From Effrenium voratum (taxonomy: Eukaryota > Sar > Dinophyceae > Suessiales > Symbiodiniaceae), in NCBI GenBank assembly GCA_963377175.1, contig CAUJNA010003828.1, positions 75,001 to 139,000 of the forward strand: a DNA stretch of 64,000 bases, given 5' to 3'. The position numbers were made by a program, and so were the translations under genes. Shown here one piece after another: positions 1 to 10,159 of the stretch. Every line of letters begins with the position of its first letter. Positions within the stretch are counted from its first letter, which is position 1. The notes under the pieces were generated by a model. The model was not told the origin of the DNA. It did not search any database and saw nothing but the letters and a program-made list of their open reading frames with translations.

Positions 1-236
1 TCCGCAGCAGTGGATTTCGTCTCACATGGAGGGGGGGGGGCGGTCCCCAACCGACCATTTTTCTAGTCTTTCTGAAAAACATGGAGCTACATTCCCAGAA
101 TTCCCAGAATTCCGGTTAAAATCTCCCCACTTCCATTTCTAAGCTCACTTCTGTCCTCAGATCCCCTACTAAATGTTGAACTGGTGGCCAAAATACGCAA
201 ACCCAACCACTAAACCAACTCAACAGATCCAAAAAG

Positions 237-535
237 CTAAGGAACCGGATGGCTGGTTGAACCACCAAGACTTGGAACTCCGACGCTCCAGAGCTCCAGG
301 AACTCGGAGCTGCAACTTTTCCTAAGCAGCCCGCAGCCAGGCGCGGTGAAGCTCCCTCTGCAAGGAGATGTCCTGCAACAAGCACAAGTGGTTGAATGCA
401 TCTTCCAACCCTCGCTTCTCTCTTGACCTTGACCACGGCTGAGAAGACGCTTTTGGAGGCCGAAAAACAAGTCCTGGGCGGCATTGTTTAGGAAGGCATG
501 TTTGAACAGCGCCAGGACCGCATCCTCGGTGCTGT
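237..535 (-). CDS. Exon candidate, unknown protein
   Basis: GC-rich block between repeats. Read on the minus strand it opens with a protein-like stretch (STEDAVLALFKHAFLNNA, then LFFGLQKRLLSR). The frame then becomes less convincing, and a TTGTTGCAG|G acceptor suggests a short intron near 370-440. After that acceptor two frames are possible, so the 3' part is uncertain. No family was recognised. The F11 repeat lies just upstream in the direction of transcription. Confidence 0.35.
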
Positions 536-576
536 GCCTGGCCCACTTACGAGAGCTCGAATGGGGAAAGTCATTG

Positions 577-684
577 CGCCCAGTGACTACCTAGACTCTC
601 CATGACCCGTTAAAAATGGGTCCATGACCCCATTATTTTGGGTAATGACCCCATTTTTTAAGGGTCATGGAGACTCCAGGTAGG
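577..684 (+). repeat. F11 inverted-repeat element, copy 1
   Basis: CTACCTAGACTCTCCATG at the left and CATGGAGACTCCAGGTAG at the right form near-perfect terminal inverted repeats around three GGGTCATG/CATGACCC motifs. Related copies lie near 48.9, 51.65 and 54.77 kb, three of them close to coding-like sequence. Confidence 0.7.
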
Positions 685-914
685 CCTTGCTCCCTCTCCC
701 GCTCTCCCTCTCTCCCTCTCTCTCTGAATCAATGGAGACTATACTAGTCAGCTGGCGCAGCACCGGGGACTCCATGACCGGATTGATCCAAAGTTGGCCC
801 TTTGAGGCAAGCTCGTTACGTTAGAGCAGCCAATTCCCCGAGCCACGGTCAACAGAGGTCACCCGAAAGGACATCGAACAACTGGTGAGTCACAGTCACA
901 CTTCAAAGACTTAA

Positions 915-1026
915 CTAGGTCCTCCAGTAGAGAGTTTAGAATGAGGGTACCCTTTTTTCTGTAGTCTATTTTAGTTGGGGAACCCTCCCCCAAAAAAGGG
1001 GTAAAGGGCACTACCGGGGGACCTAG
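915..1026 (+). repeat. F1 element, copy 1
   Basis: Full-length copy with CTAGGTCCTCCAG at the left and GGGGGACCTAG at the right, about 112 bp. The interior motif AGAATGAGGGTACCC and the tract CCTTTTTTCTGTAGTC are shared by nearly all F1 copies in the window. Confidence 0.85.
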
Positions 1027-1342
1027 TGAATGTATATGGCCATCTTTGAACCCCTGGTAGATAACTCCTAGTTTATGGGTTAATTCACCCTTAGTGATTC
1101 TGTTGGAAGTCAGCCTTTTACAGTAAAGGGTCCAACATGGCCATGGCTTCATATATGGGTGTGTCTTTTTTGAGGGCACACTTTTTGGATCTAAAAAAGA
1201 CATACCCATATTATGGACCTTTCGAATCAGCTTTTGGACACTGCTTCTTCTTTCAAGAAATGTAGATATCCCCTTATGTCCCTTACAAGCTGACCACTAG
1301 CCGACTGACGATTCTTTGATTCTGCCACCTACGTCTCGAGAT

Positions 1343-1444
1343 ATGGCAGTGGGTCAGAAAAATGGAAACCAAAATGGCGCCTTGGCAAATGGAACCAAAG
1401 ACTAAACGCGTAACCCCAGCTGTTTGATTTTGCACGACACCCAT
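1343..1444 (-). repeat. F8 element, inverted copy
   Basis: Read in reverse it gives GGGTGTCGTGCAAAATC, a TTACGCGTTTAGTCTTTGG interior and a CTGACCCACTGCC end, matching the F8 copies near 24.1 and 53.9 kb with divergence. Confidence 0.6.
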
Positions 1445-1786
1445 CTTCTACTACTGTCAGTTGCTGCGGATGGTTGCGAAATCCACTTCGCACCGAGGAG
1501 AACGTCTGGAATGATTCGACTCCCAAGAAAATAGCACATACCTTCTCGCAAGTCCAAGCAAAGGTCAATGCCGTCTCAAGCTGCTGAAGAAGGGCTTATG
1601 GGTTGTTGAGCCGACAGGCCTTCGCATCCCCACGGCCTACACAACTGGAATGGGGGCGTGGGCCGCTTCGCAATCGTTTAGCCTCTGATATCGACCCATT
1701 TGAGCCGTATCAATCTAGCCCGAAACCCTCCGAGTCGAAGCTGACAGCTATCTCTGGGGGTTGGACTTTGTTGAAAGTGGTGCCAC

Positions 1787-1912
1787 ACTGTGGATGGACG
1801 AAATCCTGCACCCATGAAACTCTGGGATAATGATTGCCCTGTAAATACCAACAAACAATCGAGTCAACCACGGTTTCAAAGTGGTGCGAACGGATTTCGT
1901 CCATCCACAGTA
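1787..1912 (-). repeat. F4 introner-like element, copy 1
   Basis: Terminal inverted repeats ACTGTGGATGGACGAAATC and its complement. Both ends carry GT inside the repeat on the outgoing strand, so from either strand the element can be read as GTGGATGG...CCATCCACAG, a GT-AG intron of about 121 nt. It splits a minus-strand coding-like block (1913-2063) from a further open stretch (1710-1786). Other copies are at 13.6 and 37.7 kb, and one interrupted copy is at 2.27 kb. Confidence 0.75.
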
Positions 1913-2063
1913 TTTGGGGATCCACAAGCGTCCAAGCCCCAGAAATACCGCGCGCTCCGTGTCGCAAGCCAAGCCGGCAGCACTGGTCTTCCGAGGTTAG
2001 CGTCGCCTCCCCCTCGAGTTGCACTGCCATGGCAGCGCTGCTCTTTGCCCAAGCTGGTTTCAA
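1913..2063 (-). CDS. Exon candidate, unknown protein
   Basis: Minus-strand frame with protein-like composition (AAMAVQLEGEATLTSEDQCC, then RLGLRHGARG), ending at the F4 element. No family was recognised. The plus strand is also open here, so strand choice rests on composition and on agreement with other minus-strand exons. Confidence 0.35.
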
Positions 2064-2265
2064 CTTGAGGGCTGTGCCTCAGACTCTTCGGCAATGAGAA
2101 TGCTGCCTCAGACAAGAGCAAAGGAGATGAGAGCAAAGGACAGAAAGGACTTGCTCGTATTTCAGAAGGCCATTCACCCAACTAGCTTGAGGCAAAGGTC
2201 GCGGTGACATGAAGTGACATGCGTCCTTGCCGCTGAACTCAGATCCAGAGTCGCCACTTGAACCA

Positions 2266-2494
2266 TTCTGTGGATGAACACAAAATTTCTGCACGGGTTG
2301 GTAGGTGAGCCTGTCTCAATATTCTAGGGGTTGATTCCCCATTCTTTTCAACCATCGTTCTTTTCAAACACCGATCGCTGTTTTCCCTGGGTTTTGGGTG
2401 GTTTTCTAGAAAGATTCGGATCCCTGGAAAGAATGGGGAAGCAACCGATAGAAATACGTGTGAGTTATATCCATGATTTCGTCCATCCATAGTA
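2266..2494 (+). repeat. F4 element interrupted by an F5 element
   Basis: Outer ends CTGTGGATGAACA and TTTCGTCCATCCATAGTA are F4 terminal repeats, but they are about 230 bp apart instead of about 125. The extra DNA, starting at CTAGGGGTTGATTCC near 2323 and running to about 2435, is an F5 copy. This is a nested insertion: F5 landed in F4. Confidence 0.7.
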
Positions 2495-2660
2495 CCGCCG
2501 GCTTCATTTCTCGCGACGAAAACGTCTCAACAAGCTCACATCATCTCAGAGTCCTGGCACTGCCCAAGACAGCAAGCCATTTCACCCCCAATTTGCGTGG
2601 AACCGTGGAACCTAAAAGGGGAGGGCGTGCCACAAGGAGGTTCCTCTACACTTGTCTTTT

Positions 2661-2731
2661 ATGGGTGTGGCTCAAAATTAAACAGGAGGGGTTATGCAGG
2701 TTTTGGCCGATGTTTCCACTTGCCACAGCCT
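2661..2731 (+). repeat. F8 element, short copy
   Basis: Starts GGGTGTGGCTCAAAATTAAA, continues GGTTATGCAGGTTTTGG, and ends near CTTGCCACAG. About 30 bp shorter than the other copies, so probably internally deleted. Confidence 0.6.
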
Positions 2732-2734
2732 TAT

Positions 2735-3285
2735 TACCCCTAGGACTCCTGACAGGCTCAAAAGTTGGGCGGGAAACCCAACTACTCTCCATCGGGCGCG
2801 ACTCGAGTGCAAAGCTCTGCAAGCTCTCGCGGATTTCTTCGGTGGATGCCACAAAATATTGCAAGGGAACAAGACAACACCCTAATCTACCCGCAATTTA
2901 GCATAGTCGTGTGGTTGGGTGTGGCTGATATACTTGCAAAATTTAGGGCATCCCCCGTACTGTATTGTACCTCAGCTCCTCAAAGAAGTCGTAGATCGAT
3001 GTCGACTTCTTCGGCTCCTACGTTCCAACAGCTGCAAGTTGTAGCGCCCCAAACACAAAGTGAGCAGCGCACCTTGGCATCATAGAATACTATGTGGGGC
3101 GCGCACACCGCGCACTCTAAAATACGTTTGTCGCTTCGGACGCTTCCACCCTTGTTTTCAACAAGTTATAATGCGCCAATCAAGCCAGTTAACACGCCTT
3201 CTGACTTGCTATCAATACGCTAACCCACAAGCACCCGCGGCCAACAACCACGGAGCCTCGTTCGCCACCTGGCAAGGAATGACCA
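2735..3285. other. No gene recognised
   Basis: Mixed-composition DNA with several short overlapping open frames, none convincing. It contains the doublet GAAGTCGTAGATCGATGTCG / GACTTCTTCGGC and no copy of the recognised repeat families. Confidence 0.4.
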
Positions 3286-3288
3286 CGC

Positions 3289-3400
3289 GGGTGTGTCTTT
3301 CTTTTGCGGCTACCCCCGTTTCTGAGGCTTTTTGAAAGGGACACGAAAACGAAAACCACATACCACCATTGGGAGGGTTCCCTAAAACAAGACACACCCA
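3289..3400 (+). repeat. Inverted-repeat element with GGGTGTGTCTT ends
   Basis: CGGGTGTGTCTTTCTTTTG at the left is mirrored by CAAGACACACCCA at the right, about 110 bp apart. No second full copy was found in the window, so this may be a single member of another MITE family. Confidence 0.5.
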
Positions 3401-3531
3401 TAATTACTCATTCTTTGCCGATTCCAAACAAAGGCCAGGGCAAGTTGGTCTGGCCTTGCTCAGAGCATGTTCAGAGGAATTCGGGATAGACGTAAATCAA
3501 GGATTGAGATGTTGAACACAAAACAATGACA

Positions 3532-3935
3532 AGCAAACACACGCACACACACACATACAAAAGAACACACATCAACCAACCAGCCAACGACCCAACACAT
3601 AACCAAGCACACAAACTACAAACACTAACAATCGGACAAACAAACACACAAACAACAACCACCGAACCGAACCGAACCGAACCGAACAAACAAGCAAGCA
3701 ATCAGAATAAAACAAAACACAACAACACGGGGGGGGGGGGGGAGAAAAACAAACCAACCAACCAAACAAACAAACAAACAACTAAGCAACCAGACAAACA
3801 CTCAAAACAAACAACCCCGAACAAACGAAGGAACGAGCAAACAATCAAACAAACAAACAAACAAACAAACAAACACACAAACAAACAAACAAACAAACGC
3901 AAACTAAGGAAACAAGCACACAAAGAAACAAACAT
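3532..3935 (+). repeat. CA-rich low-complexity tract, (CAAA)n, (ACCGA)n and a G13 run
   Basis: About 400 bp almost without T on the plus strand: CAAA and CAAC tetramers, a short ACCGA array near 3661-3685 and a G-run at 3730-3742. Open frames on both strands here are artefacts of repeat composition. Confidence 0.9.
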
Positions 3936-4404
3936 TCCGTTGCTTTCCTGACCTGTGTGGGGGCTCAAAAGGCTGTCGGAGGTTCTTTTCTCTGTTGCAA
4001 CCAAAACAACCTGCATATGATTTCTGTAAGACAAGCAGCAGATTTAGGGGAACTCGAACTAAGAAGCCGGAAAGGGGACGCCCTGAGCAACGACAACTTA
4101 AGAGTGGCTCTTTGGTATGTTGACTTCGGACTAGCAGGGTCCTCCGGATTAATCCGAAGTCAAATCTATACTCTGCGCGCCTCTACCTTCTGCTCTGGCG
4201 GGTTGTTGCCTGCAGAAGCCCGATGCATGCGCCCTATGCGTTGACTGGGCGGTTTTCCGAAAAATGGCCGCGGTTTGAAACCCCAGACGTTTTCCCTTTT
4301 GCCCAAGCCGAACAAATTAAATTACTGCGGTAAATGCTGGCTTCAAATTACTAGTCACTTAAATCTTGGCCACTAAAATGGTCCAACCCAAAGTACCAGT
4401 CCAC

Positions 4405-4547
4405 CATGGGAAATCCTTGTCGGCCCTTTGCTCGCAAACAAAATCCCAAGCGAGGCTCTGGCGCGGAACCTCGGGCTCTGCCGCACCTGCGGCTGGTCAA
4501 ATTCGATGCCGGACGTCAAGCGAAGTGCCAGAAACCATTTGGCTGTG

Positions 4548-4550
<3 letters not shown>
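4405..4550. CDS. Exon candidate, strand uncertain
   Basis: GC-rich block before a (CT)14 tract. Plus reads RGSGAEPRALPHLRLVKFDA; minus reads FLALRLTSGIEFDQPQVRQS. Both are coding-like, and no splice site decides between them. Confidence 0.3.
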
Positions 4551-4579
<29 letters not shown>

Positions 4580-4649
4580 GCGCTAGTGGTAAGATCACTT
4601 GACTTTGATAGAGCTTCGGCTCGTGGAGTTGGAGTTACCGTCTTTTTGG

Positions 4650-4760
4650 CGGGTCAAAACCGTTTTGGTACCATTTCGGGGTCACATTTTAGAACCTATT
4701 TTAGTAGGGATTGAATCGGATGTTCACTGGGGGTACGATTTGGATTTTGACCCATGGCCA
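4650..4760 (+). repeat. F6 element, copy 1
   Basis: GGGTCAAAACCGTTTTGGTA at the left and TTTTGACCCATGGCC at the right, with ATTTTAGAACCTATTTTAGT inside. Eight copies of this family occur in the window in both orientations. Confidence 0.8.
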
Positions 4761-4911
4761 ATTGATCTGAAAAGCCGCCCTCTGTCTGCCAGCCTTGGCA
4801 CGCAAAATGCCGGAAATGCAACAAACACACAAAAAACACACAGCCTTCCCACGAAGATCTGAACCCATTTCTAAGATCTGACACGGCGCCGCTCTGCGAA
4901 ATGCCTGAAAC

Positions 4912-5379
4912 CTAACAACAACACAGAAAACAACCACTAAAAAACGTCCAAACTGCCAAAAAAGAAGGAAAAACACGCCTTCCTCCACAGTCTGGGCTTT
5001 CTGAACCCACTGTGGTCCTTGCCAGCTGGCCTGTGGACAGGTGAGATCGGAGGTGTTCAGCACCAGGCAAGCTGCGCGCTGACGCGATCAAGGCGGCCTT
5101 CCCTTCCCAGGGTTGATATGATTTTTGTGCCCCGAACCAAAGACCCCCCCAAAAAACACCGCCGAGCAGGTGGTGAACCTCGTCTGGATCAAGGGACCAA
5201 GCCAAACTTCTGCCAGCCGGCGGCAATTTTGGCAGGCCACAGTGCAAAACATCTGGCCTTGGGACATCAATGGCAGATTTATGCGCAGCCCCTTTTGAGG
5301 GTGCTCCAAGCGTTTGAAAGAAAACACTGGCTTCCCCCATTCCTTGGCTGCTGCTAACCCCTCTGCAAACAGCTTTCAA
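4912..5379 (-). CDS. Open reading frame of 155 codons, possible exon(s)
   Basis: Long open frame on the minus strand with blocks such as LIASARSLPGAEHLRSHL and PAGRSLAWSLDPDEVHHLL. The plus strand also has a plausible stretch around 5160-5280 (RRQFWQATVQNIWPWDI). No family was recognised and the real exon limits are unclear. Confidence 0.25.
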   Translation of the reverse strand: MKAVCRGVSSSQGMGEASVFFQTLGAPSKGAAHKSAIDVPRPDVLHCGLPKLPPAGRSLAWSLDPDEVHHLLGGVFWGGLWFGAQKSYQPWEGKAALIASARSLPGAEHLRSHLSTGQLARTTVGSESPDCGGRRVFPSFLAVWTFFSGCFLCCC

Positions 5380-6480
5380 CTTTGTGTGGGCTCAAAGGGA
5401 ATCCCAACACCAAGAAGGAAAAGTCTAAAGATCCGTTCCCCACAAGATTCAAATTCACAGCTCATTCGCCTGTAGAGCTCTTCCCATGGATCTGCAAGGC
5501 AGAAGGGCCTCGGGGTGGTTCGCTCGAAACCGGCCCCTTTTCTGGGAAAAGTGACCGTCGCAGGTTCGCTCCCTCCCTCCCCTCCCCCCATCCCCAGTTC
5601 CCATGAGACCAGATCCAAACTGAAAGCAGTGCCACCTTTCAACCAGACTGTCTTCTGGGCACCACTCGGCTAGGCTTGTGGCAACTTCCATTTCCGAGGC
5701 ATAGCGGGGGCCTATGCCGCAAGCGCACAGTGTTTCAACAAACCATATGGGATCTTGGGGGTGCCTGCAGCAGGCTTCTCAGGAATCAAACAATGTAAGC
5801 CTTCACTTCTGAAAAGTAGTACGATGAAGGGGAACTACACTGACGTGGAATAACACAGTATGTTCCAGAGATTCCAATGAGCGATTGCTGTGTTTCCAGT
5901 TTGCCAAGTTTGCACATTTCCAAGAGGACAAGTCGCGCAACTTCATCCCGTTCGTATCTCACACGCAGGATCAAATCCTCGTGCATCGCACAACCTTTCG
6001 AACTACATGTGAGTCATAATAAAAAACCTGGTGACCCGAGAATATTAGAATTCGAAGGGAAACCAGAAAATCGCCCGCAAGCCATTGTTTTTCTTCAGCA
6101 CTTGATGGATAACCCAACGACGGGAAAATCATGCTTTTTATTGCTCGAGATCTTCTATGGGTTACAAAAGAATAGGCAAAAGGCATCAAGCCCAATAAAT
6201 TTTCATGGGACATAACCCTAACAATAAGCCCACCAGCAGCCCCGGACCACTGGAATTGTCCAGAACCCTCCTGAAAGTTGCCAACCACCCCATAGCTCAG
6301 GCCTATTGACATAGCTTCCAGCAGGGGAAAAGGGCATACCCAACTGCCCACAAGAAGGATACCCAGTTAAATGGATTAAATGGAACCAGGTACCAAAATA
6401 AGATAGGTACCTGAATTCTTTGAAATTAAAATGGTCTACCCGGAACCCTGTACGGAATCGTATCCCTTACTAACCTTCCG
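5380..6480. other. No gene recognised
   Basis: Several short open frames on both strands, a pyrimidine-rich stretch at 5570-5600, and AT-richer DNA from 5790 to 6430. No copy of F1-F14 was recognised. Confidence 0.4.
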
Positions 6481-6591
6481 ATGGCCCTACGCCTCTTCCG
6501 GCGGCAAGGTGGCGCCAAAGCAACGCGTCGCCTGCCGCGGAGGCATGGATTGCCAGCGTCGATCAAGCACTTCGCAGGCAGCTCAGACGGT
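6481..6591. CDS. Exon candidate, strand uncertain
   Basis: GC-rich island abutting the F6 copy. Plus frame: YASSGGKVAPKQRVACRGG, or MALRLFRRQGGAKATRRL in another frame. Minus frame: ELPAKCLIDAGNPCLRGR. Its boundary with the repeat suggests an exon, but strand and frame remain open. Confidence 0.25.
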
Positions 6592-6711
6592 GGCCATGGG
6601 TCAAAACCCCGCACCCCCAGTGAACATCCCAATCCAACCACTAACATAGGTTCTAAAATGGGTGGTGGATTCACCTATCCCAAAATGGTACCATTGGCTT
6701 CGAACCATGGT
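6592..6711 (-). repeat. F6 element, inverted copy
   Basis: GGCCATGGGTCAAAACCC at the left, TCTAAAATGGGTGGTGGATT inside and a degenerate GCTTCGAACCATGG right end. Confidence 0.75.
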
Positions 6712-7177
6712 TAAATCCTTTGAAGGCACAAACATAGTGCTTTTAAACAACAAGCTGGCAGAAGATGACAGTGATGGTCACACAAATTATCGATGGCCCA
6801 TTGGTGCTGCCGGAGCTGTAGTGCAACGGCAGCGAACCACCCTACATTCTCGGAGGGAGGTCGGGGGCTGAAGTCCTTCCAGCTCTATGCTACACTTTGC
6901 TCGTGGCACTGGCCAAAACATCTTCACCGTCCAAGTGCCTGAGTGATATGCTCATCCCAAACACCGTTGGAGAGTTCATCAAGAAAAGTAGTGGCTGGGT
7001 GGTACCGCGGAGCTCGGATGTCCGGAGAACCCTAGGGTTTGATCCTGATTACCCTTGTCAGCTTCGTTTAAGATGGCGACACAAGTCATCGAACGATCAC
7101 CGTGACCAATGTGGTGGCTATGCAACATGTCCCAAGTCCACGCCTGAAAGCGCCGCCGGTCTGCATCATACGTCAAG

Positions 7178-8050
7178 TTGAACATGACGGAGCCTCAACC
7201 GGGAGTCGGAGCAAGTTCAAAGTTACTCCATCCGGTCTATCCTCCCCCCTCACCGGTTCTCCCATCTTTTTTCGGGGGCAGAAGTCAACCTCGTGGCGGA
7301 TCTCAGGCTTCGGCTACCTTCGATGAGGCTTTGCCCATCTTTCAGAACCTCGCGAGATACGCATTGACACAGCTGGGCGCACGCATTGACACAGCTCAGG
7401 CGCGCTGGACAAAGGGCGGCAGCCAGCTTTGCCAGCTTTCCCAAAGCGCAAAGCAAGCAAGCGCTGAGATCCCGTCTTTCTTGTGTACAAATACCTCAAG
7501 ACAGCCGCTTTTGACGGGTAAGGCACAGAAAAGAGCCACCGGGCACCTGATTGAGTTTTTTCGTCACAGAAGCCGAAGGAAAAGTGAAAGCGCGTTGGTC
7601 GGAACTTGGGGCCCTGTTCGAACCCATGCAAATTTTTATCTGGAGCCTTCACGGCCACGGCAAAGGAGCCGAGTCACTTGGATCGCTTCCCAGGAGCCGG
7701 CCATACCAATTTTTCCTTTGGAGAGGTTTGGGGGAACTTTGCTGCGGGACATATGGGGGTTGTCCTATATTCCTTTGCCCGCGATTGGGCCCTTGGGCCG
7801 CACTTGCGCGGCACTTGCGCGGACTTGCGCGCGCACAGTGGCGCAGAAACTTGTTTTCGTTGACCTCGGTTTGCGAAGTTTTCGTGTGGATTGCACGCAA
7901 GCTTTTCTAAGCAGTGTGTTTGTCGTTCACACAGCAACCCACAAAGACTTTTCCCGCTCAGGTCGCTCCCGGCAATTCAATGCCAGCAACATACCCTTGA
8001 CTCAACAGAAAGAACAGCAGGCTCTGCCACACAGCTTGGACACAGCCTGA
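7178..8050 (+). CDS. 290-codon open frame, function unknown
   Basis: Longest open frame in the window that does not consist of simple repeats. Contains blocks such as FDEALPIFQNLARYALTQL and QPLLTGKAQKRATGHLIEFF. The stretch 7790-7840 is built of repeated TTGCGCG motifs, so part of the openness comes from that repeat. No signal peptide, domain or family was recognised. It may hold an exon, or be open by chance in GC-rich DNA. Confidence 0.3.
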   Translation: MNMTEPQPGVGASSKLLHPVYPPPSPVLPSFFGGRSQPRGGSQASATFDEALPIFQNLARYALTQLGARIDTAQARWTKGGSQLCQLSQSAKQASAEIPSFLCTNTSRQPLLTGKAQKRATGHLIEFFRHRSRRKSESALVGTWGPVRTHANFYLEPSRPRQRSRVTWIASQEPAIPIFPLERFGGTLLRDIWGLSYIPLPAIGPLGRTCAALARTCARTVAQKLVFVDLGLRSFRVDCTQAFLSSVFVVHTATHKDFSRSGRSRQFNASNIPLTQQKEQQALPHSLDTA

Positions 8051-8390
8051 AAGAAGGAAAGTGCATGTCGCGGGTGCCTATCCATTGCTTGAACCGCGCC
8101 GCTAAGGACATCCGAGACAGCATGGCTAGATGTCTTGCTGGGGCTTCTCGTGCTTGCGCGCAACTTGCGCGCGGCTTGCGCGGATTTTGTCGTGTCAGTT
8201 GCTGATTGTTGAAGTCATGACCGCAGAAGCTTTGGCTTCGTTTGGCATCTGACTGATTCGAAAAGCACAAGTACAGCAAGAAAATATCACCTCCTTTCAT
8301 GAAGCTAGGCAACATCAGTACATGAAACCCTTCAAACTGTAACCTTACGCGTCCCTTGGGCCGCACTTGCGCGCTCCTTGCGCGCGCACA
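7795..8390. repeat. Dispersed CTTGCGCG motif clusters
   Basis: ACTTGCGCG and close variants occur in three clusters: 7800-7842, 8150-8185 and 8355-8390. The first and third clusters both begin with TTGGGCCGCACTTGCGCG, so they share a longer duplicated unit. Confidence 0.65.
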
Positions 8391-8551
8391 GCTTTTGACA
8401 ACTTTTACTTCTCCCCGTTCGGCGATAACTAAAACCGAAGACTGGGGTTTTAGGATAATATCTCTTTGGTTCTCCCCAATGGTCATAACATCATCACAAC
8501 AAAGGTACTAAAGATCATCTTAGTGGCCATCTTTTCAGTGGCTCCCCAATG

Positions 8552-8641
8552 GTCATCCAGTAGAGAGGCTAGAATAAGGGTACCAACTTTTTTCTGTAGT
8601 CCATTTTAGTCGGTAAAAGGGCACCTAGGTGGGGGACCTAG
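8552..8641 (+). repeat. F1 element, copy 2 (degenerate)
   Basis: Retains CCAGTAGAGAGGCTAGAATA, GGGTACC, TTTTTTCTGTAGTCCATTT and the GGGGGACCTAG right end. The left CTAGGT end is lost and about 15 bases of the interior are missing. Confidence 0.75.
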
Positions 8642-8712
8642 CCAGTGGTCATGCAAAGGACTTTTTGACTCCCCCCCCCCCGCCCCCTCCTCGGGTGGCG
8701 CTCGACAAGCCA

Positions 8713-8828
8713 CTTGGTTGACGTTGGAAGGGGAGCAACAATTTCAATTTTAGCTGTTAAGTGGTTGGATTTCAACAACTAAACCACAATAAGCAAAACT
8801 GTAAAATGTTTCCAAACAACAACCATGG
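8713..8828 (+). repeat. F3 element, copy 1
   Basis: CTTGGTTGACGTTGGAAGG at the left and CAAACAACAACCATGG at the right. On the minus strand it reads GTTGTTG...TCAACCAAG, a GT-AG span with a pyrimidine-rich 3' end (TCCCCTTCC). Confidence 0.8.
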
Positions 8829-8948
8829 CCAAGTCCTAACTCCCGAGCCACGCTGCATCTTCCTCACCGCCCTCGGGCCGGATGAACCCAAAGCCCCTGT
8901 CCTGCCAGCGGTGGCCAGCGCTTGCGGAGCCGCAGGCCGTTCTTCATA

Positions 8949-9062
8949 GAGCCACTTCCATTTGGTTAAGACCCCTGGTTAAAAAATAACAACTATGTGC
9001 AGTGATAGATTCCCTTTCCAACCAACCGGGGAAAATAAACCATATTCTTAAGCAAATGGAAG
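8949..9062 (+). repeat. F13 element, copy 1
   Basis: ACTTCCATTTGGTTAAG at the left, CAGTGATAGATTCCCTTT inside and ATTCTTAAGCAAATGGAAGG at the right. Five copies occur in the window, all in this orientation. Confidence 0.75.
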
Positions 9063-9291
9063 GTCAAGGAGTCTGGGGCTGCCAAACCTGAACCATTTCT
9101 TTCGAGATCCAAGGGTTCATGGGTGCAAAAGCATGGACCAGGACAACCTCAAAATGGTGCCCAAAAGAACCCCTTTCACAAGCCTCGCTTGAGAGCCTTT
9201 CGGTAACAAAGATGGGGGGGAGCCATGTAAGAGACTCAGCACGCGGGGTACCTTGAAAAATCGCTTGACCTGTAGGCGTGTGTGATGGTTT

Positions 9292-9600
9292 AGGATAGTT
9301 TCGAGTAGGTCTGTGGTGGGTGTAGGGTTGGTGTAGGGTTAGTGTAGGGTTGGTGTAGGGTTGGTGTAGTTGGTGTAGGGTTGATTTAGGGTGGCTTGGC
9401 TTGGGGTGGGTTCAGGGTTGGTTCAGGGTGGGCTTGGGGTTGGTTTAGGGTAGGTTAGTGATGGTTGCTTTAAGGTTGATTTAGAGAGATTTAGGGTTGG
9501 TTAGGTTGGCACAGGATTGGTGGTCAGGGTGGGTGTTGGGTTGTTTTAGGTCGGGTTTCGGGTGGGTTTTTGGTTGGCTTGGGGTGAGAAAAACAAGGTT
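9292..9600 (+). repeat. Degenerate TGTAGGG/TTTAGGG array
   Basis: Tandem, imperfect GGTTGGTGTAGGG and GGTTTAGGG units. The unit is close to the plant/algal telomere motif TTTAGGG, but the array is interrupted and internal. Related arrays lie at 17.93-18.24 and 19.08-19.16 kb. Confidence 0.75.
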
Positions 9601-9794
9601 GGACAAGAACGGCTATCCGAGGGTTAGAAAAAAGGTTCCCAAACAGACTTTGAATAATCAAAATAAACGAAGGCTTAAAAACACAACTTCGGAGGGTGAA
9701 ACAAAAGAAGCGCATTTCCTAATGGTACTGTGGTGAGTGTGACCCATGCTATCCTTTACAACCGCAAGTAACGGTACATATTGACCATCGTTCA

Positions 9795-9915
9795 CTTGGT
9801 TGACGTTGGAAGGGGAGAACAAAAAAACATGTTAGCAGTTAACTGGGGATTTCCCCCCAAACCACAATAAGCAAAAATGCTGCTATCCCCTCTACCACAG
9901 TAAGCAACGGTAAAT
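9795..9915 (+). repeat. F3 element, copy 2 (right end altered)
   Basis: CTTGGTTGACGTTGGAAGG through AAACCACAATAAGCAAAAATG matches F3. The right end is replaced by a partial duplication of flanking DNA (CAACGGTAAATATTGACC, compare AACGGTACATATTGACC near 9770). Confidence 0.65.
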
Positions 9916-10007
9916 ATTGACCCTTGTTCAGATGCAGTCGGGTCAATTCCATGTAAAGGAATCTTTGACCCCCCCTTCTCTGCGGTTGGCGCTCGACCAG
10001 CCAACTC

Positions 10008-10151
10008 CTAGCTCCCCGAGCCACAACTTCGCGCCTCGAACCAGCACTTCACCGAGCCAGTCAGCAGGTCCGCGTACTGCTCCGGCGGCCTGAGCGCCGA
10101 GAAACTGGCACGGGCCAAGCTCGGGAAAACCGGCTGAAACTGCACTTCGCC
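10008..10151 (-). CDS. Probable terminal exon, unknown protein
   Basis: The acceptor GCTTTCAG|G at 10152 opens a 47-codon frame (GEVQFQPVFPSLARASF, ALRPPEQYADLLTGSVKCWF) that ends in TAG at 10008. Composition is clearly coding-like and the AG|G boundary fits dinoflagellate introns. Immediately upstream lies a tandem array of F10 units, apparently forming the intron end. No family was recognised. The exon could instead end at a GT near 10032 and continue elsewhere. Confidence 0.55.
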   Translation of the reverse strand, partial: GEVQFQPVFPSLARASFSALRPPEQYADLLTGSVKCWFEARSCGSGS

Positions 10152-10159
10152 CTGAAAGC

